A model generated the notes under the pieces. That model worked only from the letters and a program-made list of their open reading frames with translations. It ran no database searches and was not told the origin of the DNA. A DNA stretch of 9,684 nt from Omnitrophica bacterium GWA2_52_8 (GTDB lineage: Bacteria > Omnitrophota > Omnitrophia > Omnitrophales > Aquincolibacteriaceae). This document shows positions 6,501 through 9,684 of this stretch, in pieces. The position numbers and the translations under genes were made by a program. The stretch spans positions 9,714 through 19,397 of the forward strand of contig MHFC01000064.1 in assembly GCA_001804025.1 (NCBI GenBank), written 5' to 3'. Position 1 is the stretch's first letter. Every line of letters begins with the position of its first letter.

Positions 6501-6717
6501 CCCGCATTTGCCGCCGCTAACCCGCATTTCTCATCACCAATGAGAAATGCCCTCGCGGAGGCTGTGGTGCAAATGGGCTTTTTCATTTGTACCCCAGGGG
6601 TTGTCTTTTGCGCCCTGTTAAAACGCGGGCGCAAAACTTTGGATGCAACCCCATGCGTCCAAAGCGGTTTTCTTATCGATTCACCTAATCGATGAGAAAA
6701 CCGGACTAAGTCTTTTT
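6501..6717 (+). ncRNA. dense hairpin array, candidate structured RNA of unknown type
   Basis: Between the regulator stop and the enhancer sites lies a run of stems. GCATTTCTCAT/ATGAGAAATGC (6524-6550) has loop CACCA. GGTGCAAATG/CATTTGTACC is at 6566-6593. TTTTGCGCCC/GGGCGCAAAA is at 6606-6636. CTTTGGATGCA/TGCGTCCAAAG (6637-6664) has loop ACCCCA. A 17-bp stem with loop CACCT occupies 6665-6703. The last three abut with no linker, and TTTTT follows at 6713-6717. Three stems each contain one imperfect pair and in every case it is G-U on the plus strand, which would be A-C on the minus strand. This points to a plus-strand RNA. It could be a long 3' UTR, a separate small RNA or stacked terminators. 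It matches no riboswitch or RNA family that I recognise. Confidence 0.45.
6665..6717 (+). terminator. possible terminator formed by the last hairpin of the array
   Basis: A 17-bp stem (6665-6681 with 6687-6703, one G-U pair) with a 5-nt loop is followed by a short GACT-A-AGTC repeat and then TTTTT at 6713-6717. The 9-nt gap between main stem and T-run weakens the call, but it is the last structure before the regulatory region of the next operon. Confidence 0.4.
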
Positions 6718-6729
6718 AATGCCGTTTTA

Positions 6730-6746
6730 TGTCTTATAATATGACA
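6730..6746 (+). promoter_or_regulatory. enhancer-like palindrome 1 (candidate regulator binding site)
   Basis: TGTCTTATAATATGACA is a near-palindrome with TGTC/GACA arms. It shares the core GTCTTATA with a second copy 30 bp downstream. Its centre lies about 140 bp upstream of the -24 element, a normal distance for an NtrC-type activator site. Confidence 0.62.
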
Positions 6747-6759
6747 AATTATTAATATA

Positions 6760-6776
6760 TGTCTTATATTAAGACG
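6760..6776 (+). promoter_or_regulatory. enhancer-like palindrome 2 (candidate regulator binding site)
   Basis: TGTCTTATATTAAGACG contains the perfect inverted repeat GTCTTA-TAT-TAAGAC. It is centred 30 bp (about three helical turns) from palindrome 1 and about 110 bp upstream of the -24 element. Same-face tandem dimer sites are the typical enhancer layout for NtrC-type proteins. Confidence 0.66.
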
Positions 6777-6877
6777 TTTCTGTTTAAATTTTCATCCCCT
6801 GAAAGAGTCAAAAAAAATTTCATATGTCGTTTATACATTTAAGCTTACGATTATATTTATAAAAGTAATTTCGGTCA

Positions 6878-6892
6878 TGGCACGGCAATTGA
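6878..6892 (+). promoter_or_regulatory. sigma-54 (-24/-12) promoter of the exported-protein operon
   Basis: TGGCACGGCAATTGA matches the sigma-54 consensus TGGCACR-N4-TTGCW in the whole -24 block and in TTG of the -12 block. The invariant GG is 10 bp from the -12 dinucleotide, which is GA rather than GC here. Transcription should start near 6904, giving a leader of about 25 nt before the ATG at 6929. AT-rich DNA between the palindromes and the promoter could favour bending, but no convincing IHF site is seen. Confidence 0.75.
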
Positions 6893-6913
6893 GTAACAAT
6901 CCCCAAAAATCCA

Positions 6914-6920
6914 GGGAGGA
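6914..6920 (+). promoter_or_regulatory. strong ribosome binding site of the first exported-protein gene
   Basis: GGGAGGA lies 8 nt before the ATG at 6929. It is the strongest Shine-Dalgarno sequence in the window, consistent with high expression of this gene compared with the weak sites of its downstream neighbours. Confidence 0.7.
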
Positions 6921-6928
6921 TTGAAACC

Positions 6929-7471
6929 ATGACCAACTTAAAAAAAGTTACATTGCTGGGGCTAGCGTTATTTGTAGCCATAGTAGGGCTTCATGGAATT
7001 GCTTTTGCGGCCTCATCGTCTGTCAGCCATTCGGTGACTGTAAGTGTTCCGTCCCAAATCAGCATCACAGCGGACACGACCAACTTCACCCTGACGATGG
7101 CTGATTTCATCGCAGGTTCGGAATCGGATACCAAAACCGTGAACTATACTGTGAAGGCTAATAAGGTTACGGCCGCCGATGGCGCAACAGTCTTAAAGGG
7201 GCAGTTAAATGCGCTTTTTACCGGGCTTGATCTTAAAGGTGATGTCGGCACCTATGCCTCAACAGGCGGAAATTCGAACTTGGCTGAAGCGACTGCCGGG
7301 TTTATTACCATCGGGAATACCGCAACGGATCTGGCGAAGAAAACCGTCGTATCCGGAAGTGGCCAAATAATTCGCGGCTCGCTCCCGATCACTTACAAGG
7401 CCTTTGCCACGGCTGATTTGACCGCGGCCGATCAAGTGAAAACGCTTACGCTGACCTTTAGCGAGACATAA
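6929..7471 (+). CDS. exported beta-rich protein, probable major pilus-like subunit
   Basis: The 180-residue protein has a Sec signal peptide (KK, a hydrophobic core, cleavage probably after AFA at 25-27). The mature domain is rich in Ser, Thr, Ala and Val, has no cysteine and alternates hydrophobic residues in strand-like stretches such as SVSHSVTVSVPSQISIT (31-47). It ends in a strand, KTLTLTFSET. This composition resembles chaperone-usher and related fimbrial subunits, where an N-terminal strand of one subunit completes the next, but I do not recognise a specific family. It is the first gene after the sigma-54 promoter, has the best ribosome binding site and is followed by a strong terminator, all expected of a major subunit. 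The next gene encodes a clear paralogue (Y-x-A-x-A-x-x-DL-x-A-x-D ending, then TFS). An exported matrix or surface-layer protein is the alternative. Confidence 0.75.
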   Translation: MTNLKKVTLLGLALFVAIVGLHGIAFAASSSVSHSVTVSVPSQISITADTTNFTLTMADFIAGSESDTKTVNYTVKANKVTAADGATVLKGQLNALFTGLDLKGDVGTYASTGGNSNLAEATAGFITIGNTATDLAKKTVVSGSGQIIRGSLPITYKAFATADLTAADQVKTLTLTFSET

Positions 7472-7495
7472 GATTCGTTTTCACGGTAGTTTACA

Positions 7496-7537
7496 AAAAT
7501 AAATATCGCCCGTTATCCGACGGGCGATATTTATTTT
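7496..7537 (+). terminator. strong terminator/attenuator between first and second subunit genes
   Basis: An 18-bp perfect stem runs from 7496-7513 to 7520-7537, with a TATCCG loop and a GC-rich top (CGCCCGT/ACGGGCG). Its 3' arm ends in TTTATTTT, serving as the U-tract. The A-rich 5' arm also makes it bidirectional in form. It is 24 nt after the first stop codon and 66 nt before the next ATG, with no obvious new promoter in between. Partial readthrough would set the ratio of first to later gene products. Confidence 0.85.
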
Positions 7538-7603
7538 CAGCCGCGGATGCCGCAGCCCCCCATTATAAAGGAACCCACTTTGATAGCCGTTAAATGAAGC
7601 ATT

Positions 7604-8140
7604 ATGAACAGAACGGGTGTCTTTATTGGGGGTTTGACCCTAATCGTTATATTTATTGTTTGCCCCATAAAAAATGCAATGGCTGAGACTTCCCGGAGCA
7701 TTCCCATCGAAATTGAGGTCCCCCAGTTTATTAATTTCCAGGCCTTGCAGTCATCCTTTATGCTCGAATTTCCGGGATTTCATCAAGGGTTGGCTTCAAA
7801 CACCGAAAGTGTCGGTTATTTTATAGCGGCCAACCATGTGATGAGGGACCGGTCTCTTGTTGAAGTTTTACTTCCATCGGAGATTCCCGGAATCCGGCTG
7901 GAGGCAAAATTCGATCGTTATGATAACCAGATCGATGGCTCATCACTCATCGCATCATCCGCCGGTTTTTCCAAAATTTCAACCAGACCCGTTGCGATGG
8001 CGGATAAAAAAAAAAACAAGAAAAAACGCAAAAACCAACTTTACGGCAATCTTTGGCTGCAATACCGCGCTCTTGCGTCGAGGGATCTGGAAGCGGGTGA
8101 TCGAGCGGCTGTTTTGTCCGTGACATTTAGTGATGAATGA
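7604..8140 (+). CDS. exported protein, probable minor subunit paralogous to the first
   Basis: The 178-residue protein starts with a signal peptide (MNRTGVFIGG, hydrophobic core, cleavage likely after AMA at 25-27). It aligns along its length with the upstream protein: VPQFINF against VPSQISI, GIRLEAKFDRYDNQIDGSSLIASSAGF against GLDLKGDVGTYASTGGNSNLAEATAGF, and LQYRALASRDLEAGDRAAVLSVTFSDE against ITYKAFATADLTAADQVKTLTLTFSET. It differs by a lysine-rich insert, KKKNKKKRKN (135-144), partly encoded by an 11-A run. No good Shine-Dalgarno sequence precedes the ATG, which fits low expression behind the terminator. An adaptor or minor pilus-like subunit is the best guess. The basic insert could bind a polyanion, but this is speculation. 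Confidence 0.72.
   Translation: MNRTGVFIGGLTLIVIFIVCPIKNAMAETSRSIPIEIEVPQFINFQALQSSFMLEFPGFHQGLASNTESVGYFIAANHVMRDRSLVEVLLPSEIPGIRLEAKFDRYDNQIDGSSLIASSAGFSKISTRPVAMADKKKNKKKRKNQLYGNLWLQYRALASRDLEAGDRAAVLSVTFSDE
8006..8016 (+). repeat. homopolymer A(11) tract inside the second subunit gene
   Basis: Eleven consecutive A residues encode part of the Asp-Lys-Lys-Lys-Asn stretch. Runs of this length are prone to replication and polymerase slippage. Gain or loss of one base would replace the conserved C-terminal strand; one shifted frame ends at 8123. Confidence 0.85.
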
Positions 8141-8169
8141 TCTATGTCCAAGGCCTCAAAAGGAATGAC

Positions 8170-8712
8170 GTGAAATATTTCCGACGGCATCCGCGTTTAT
8201 GGCGGCTGTTTGCGCTCATCAGTCTGATTATTGTATCGATGAGCGCCGGCAATGCCTTGGCGGCTGTTGATACCGAACGGCTTGAAATGAAATACGAGAT
8301 CGAACCCGTCCGCGCACTTCAAGTGCAGGCCGATTCCGGCACGATTTTGCGGTTCGGTCCCCTGGTGCCGAATGCGGACATGACGGAGCAGATCTTGAGC
8401 GTTAGCATCGCCACCAACGAATTAGATGCCGGTTATCGCATTTATCAGGAATTGCCTTATGTGACGAGTTCCCAGGGCAATGCGTTCCCCAAGACGGAAG
8501 TTTTAATGTGGGCCGAAGACGGAAAGGAAGGAGGCGTCAGTCAAATCAAGAGCCCGGTGCCCGCAATCTCGAAAAAGAAAATATTGATCTTTGTGTCTTC
8601 CAAGAAGGGAGGACCGGATTCGTTCCGGATTCACTATCGGGTGCCGAATCAATCGATTTATGACGCAGGGCGCTATCTCGGAAATGTTCGTATCATTCTG
8701 GATGCAAAATGA
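8170..8712 (+). CDS. exported protein of the pilus-like cluster, second subunit type
   Basis: I place the start at GTG 8170, which has AAGGA ending 5 nt upstream and gives a normal signal peptide (KYFRRHPRLWRLF, hydrophobic core, cleavage after ALA). An in-frame ATG at 8137 overlaps the previous stop codon (ATGA) but has no ribosome binding site and would give an over-long n-region. The mature protein has RFGPL near its N-terminus, a middle A-T-N-E-L-D-A-G-Y-R-I-Y-Q-E-L-P block, and ends FRIHYRVPNQSIYDAGRYLGNVRIILDAK. The 'AG-x-Y-x-x-x-V-x-I' ending resembles the last strands of spore-coat-U-like and DUF4402-like pilus domains. It is paralogous to the next gene (A-T-N-E-L-D/T-T-D-L-N-Q, and Y-R-V-P/Y-D-I-E-V-P followed by AG-x-Y). 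Family not certain; exported structural or minor subunit inferred. Confidence 0.7.
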   Translation: MKYFRRHPRLWRLFALISLIIVSMSAGNALAAVDTERLEMKYEIEPVRALQVQADSGTILRFGPLVPNADMTEQILSVSIATNELDAGYRIYQELPYVTSSQGNAFPKTEVLMWAEDGKEGGVSQIKSPVPAISKKKILIFVSSKKGGPDSFRIHYRVPNQSIYDAGRYLGNVRIILDAK

Positions 8713-9209
8713 TGAACCGCCATCTCAAAACGCTTCTGTTTTGTTTTTTTGTTATCGGGATAAATGCAGGGAATAGTTATGCGGTTTTCCGGCTCAATGT
8801 CGAATCGCTGGAGGGTGAAGATGCGATCGATTTCGGGCGCCTCAAAGCGATGGAAGACGGCGGGACCCCGATCCCCGTTACCGAGTCGAAGCGCGTACGG
8901 CTCAATGTGACGACGGACTTAAATCAGCCGTATATTGTGTCCCAGATGGTGGACCGCGAACCCGTCAACACGAGGGGCGTTCCGACGCCGTTGTCGGCTT
9001 TTCGTGTTTTTGCGACGCTGAACCGGGGATCCGGGACAAACCGTATGCCGAATCGGATTCCGTTGTCGACCGGAGAAACGCAAATCTATTTGTCGGACTC
9101 TGCCGGTGAAGAAGCGGAAATGATTTTACAATATGACATCGAGGTGCCGCCCTTTCAAAGGGCCGGTAATTACCGGACCTCGATTACTTATCGAATCGTA
9201 ACCGTTTAA
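8709..9209 (+). CDS. exported protein of the pilus-like cluster, paralogue of the preceding gene
   Basis: The 166-residue protein overlaps the upstream gene by 4 nt (ATGA), so it is translationally coupled; a second ATG at 8712 is possible. The signal peptide is MMNRHLKTLLFCFFVIGINAGNSYA, with cleavage likely after SYA. The mature protein mirrors its neighbour: FRLNVESLEGEDAIDFGRL (FGxL block), VRLNVTTDLNQPYIVSQMV, an IYLSDSAGEEAEMILQYDIEVPP segment, and the ending FQRAGNYRTSITYRIVTV. The terminal AG-x-Y-x-x-x-I-x-Y pattern again recalls DUF4402 or spore-coat-U-like domains. There is no cysteine in the mature part. It is probably another minor subunit or tip protein, but this comes from context. 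It is the last gene before a 300-nt repeat-filled gap. Confidence 0.7.
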   Translation: MMNRHLKTLLFCFFVIGINAGNSYAVFRLNVESLEGEDAIDFGRLKAMEDGGTPIPVTESKRVRLNVTTDLNQPYIVSQMVDREPVNTRGVPTPLSAFRVFATLNRGSGTNRMPNRIPLSTGETQIYLSDSAGEEAEMILQYDIEVPPFQRAGNYRTSITYRIVTV

Positions 9210-9213
9210 AAAT

Positions 9214-9489
9214 TAGAAGCGGTATCATAAGTCATTGTAAGTGTAATATCGGCAGAGTGTTATTTTTTGTCATCCTCGCGCCACCGCCGACAACGGGGTC
9301 CCAGTCAAGGGCGGGAAAAGCGGGGATCCAGGCTTTAGGGTCCTGTTTGATTAACTTAAGGGCGCTGTTTTCCAGTCTCTCTTTTCTGGATTCCCGCTTC
9401 AGCCTGAGGCTGATCCGCCTTTGGCGGAAAAAATCCGCGGGAATGACAGTCTTCATGACGGGTTAAAAATGCTTATGAAACCGCTTCTA
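9214..9489 (+). repeat. 276-bp nested inverted-repeat element (MITE-like) in the gap before the fifth gene
   Basis: TAGAAGCGGTATCATAAG (9214-9231) is the inverse of CTTATGAAACCGCTTCTA (9472-9489) at 17 of 18 positions. The direct repeat TTAAAAAT lies beside both (9206-9213 and 9463-9470). The enclosed DNA carries a second inverted-repeat unit. No convincing gene lies here. It could be a non-autonomous mobile repeat, or an mRNA-level structure between operon genes. Confidence 0.55.
9268..9448 (+). repeat. inner dispersed-type repeat with GCGGGAATCCAG-like arms
   Basis: TGTCATCCTCGCG (9268-9280) is inverse to CGCGGGAATGACA (9436-9448) at 11 of 13. Inside it, GCGGGGATCCAG (9320-9331) is inverse to CTGGATTCCCGC (9386-9397) at 11 of 12. 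Small perfect hairpins AGCCT-G-AGGCT and TCCGCC-TTT-GGCGGA (9414-9428) follow. Sequences of the type 'TGGATTCCCGC...GCGGGAATGACA' are a common intergenic repeat in many bacterial genomes and often give spurious ORFs. Confidence 0.65.
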
Positions 9490-9509
9490 GAAACGGCAAA
9501 GGAAAAATT

Positions 9510-9684
9510 ATGCTGCTAAATAAATTGAAAACCACACCGTTTGCACAGGTTTTGATTTTGATTACGATGCTTTTGCTTGGCGCGGAAAAGGCACAGGCCC
9601 AAGCGGTGCCCGTCGAGCAGCCTGCCGAAACAGCGCCTGCGGGAGGTTTCGGTCTGGCCGTCGGCCCGACGATTGTCCGTCTTG
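9510..9684 (+). CDS. exported protein, possibly a periplasmic pilus chaperone (5' part only)
   Basis: An ATG at 9510, with AAAGGA about 6 nt upstream, opens a frame running off the window after 58 codons. The signal peptide is MLLNKLKTTPFAQ followed by a long hydrophobic core, with cleavage likely in AQAQA (about residues 29-33). A short Pro/Ala/Glu-rich linker (VPVEQPAETAPAGG) follows, then FGLAVGPTIVRL. The last segment resembles the first strand of PapD-like chaperones ('x-L-x-V-S-P-T-R-V-x-L') and also some other Ig-like exported domains such as NEW3. Given the upstream subunit-like genes, a chaperone is plausible. The linker before the first strand is atypical, and the diagnostic motifs lie beyond the window. 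Confidence 0.6.
   Translation, partial: MLLNKLKTTPFAQVLILITMLLLGAEKAQAQAVPVEQPAETAPAGGFGLAVGPTIVRL

Noticed and set aside
6476..6730. Known riboswitch or CRISPR array in the hairpin region
   Set aside because: No conserved riboswitch core (cobalamin, TPP, SAM, c-di-GMP) is visible, and the repeats are inverted pairs of different words, not direct repeats with spacers.
6821..6834. ATATGTCGTTTATAC as a third enhancer copy
   Set aside because: Only the TATGTC half matches; the other arm is missing, so it is not counted.
9232..9466. Short frames on both strands in the gap before the last gene
   Set aside because: They translate the GCGGGAATCCAG-type repeat (peptides such as KAGIQ and FLDSRF), a well-known source of spurious hypothetical proteins.

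Overview
The window looks like bacterial chromosome from a Gram-negative (diderm) organism of moderate GC. Signs of this are a metal ABC importer with a substrate-binding protein, a sigma-54 enhancer-binding regulator with a matching -24/-12 promoter, and a run of small Sec-exported, cysteine-poor beta-rich proteins that resemble pilus or fimbrial subunits. Phylum cannot be fixed from the sequence. The mixed features would fit an uncultured lineage such as Omnitrophota or another PVC or deltaproteobacterial-type group, but this is only an impression.

Layout. (1) 1-1545, + strand: the tail of a metal-binding ABC substrate-binding protein, an ABC-3 family metal permease and a class I SAM methyltransferase, spaced 0 nt apart and probably one operon, followed by a candidate terminator near 1606-1634. 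(2) 1690-3217: a mobile-element scar. The 5' end of an IS110-family element survives, with a highly foldable leader that may be a bridge RNA and only the first 13 codons of the recombinase. It is interrupted by an intact 1.3-kb IS4-family element (transposase on the - strand, 18-bp terminal inverted repeats). The rest of the IS110 element is missing on the far side. (3) 3320-6475, + strand: a soluble REC-PAS-HisKA-HATPase kinase and an NtrC-type sigma-54 activator, separated by two intrinsic terminators. (4) 6476-6928: a 453-nt gene-free region holding a near-continuous array of RNA hairpins, then two tandem 17-bp palindromes, then a sigma-54 promoter. (5) 6929-9684, + strand: four exported proteins forming two paralogous pairs, and the start of a fifth exported protein. 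A strong terminator sits just after the first gene, and a 276-bp nested inverted-repeat element precedes the fifth.

Working model. The kinase and NtrC-type regulator probably form a two-component system whose DNA target is the pair of palindromes, activating sigma-54 transcription of the exported-protein operon. The terminator after the first subunit gene would make that protein abundant and the downstream ones scarce, as in pilus operons with a major and several minor subunits. The fifth gene begins like a periplasmic pilus chaperone but is cut by the window edge. The exported proteins do not match a family I can name with confidence, so the pilus-like assignment is an inference. The most unusual unexplained object is the hairpin array at 6501-6717.
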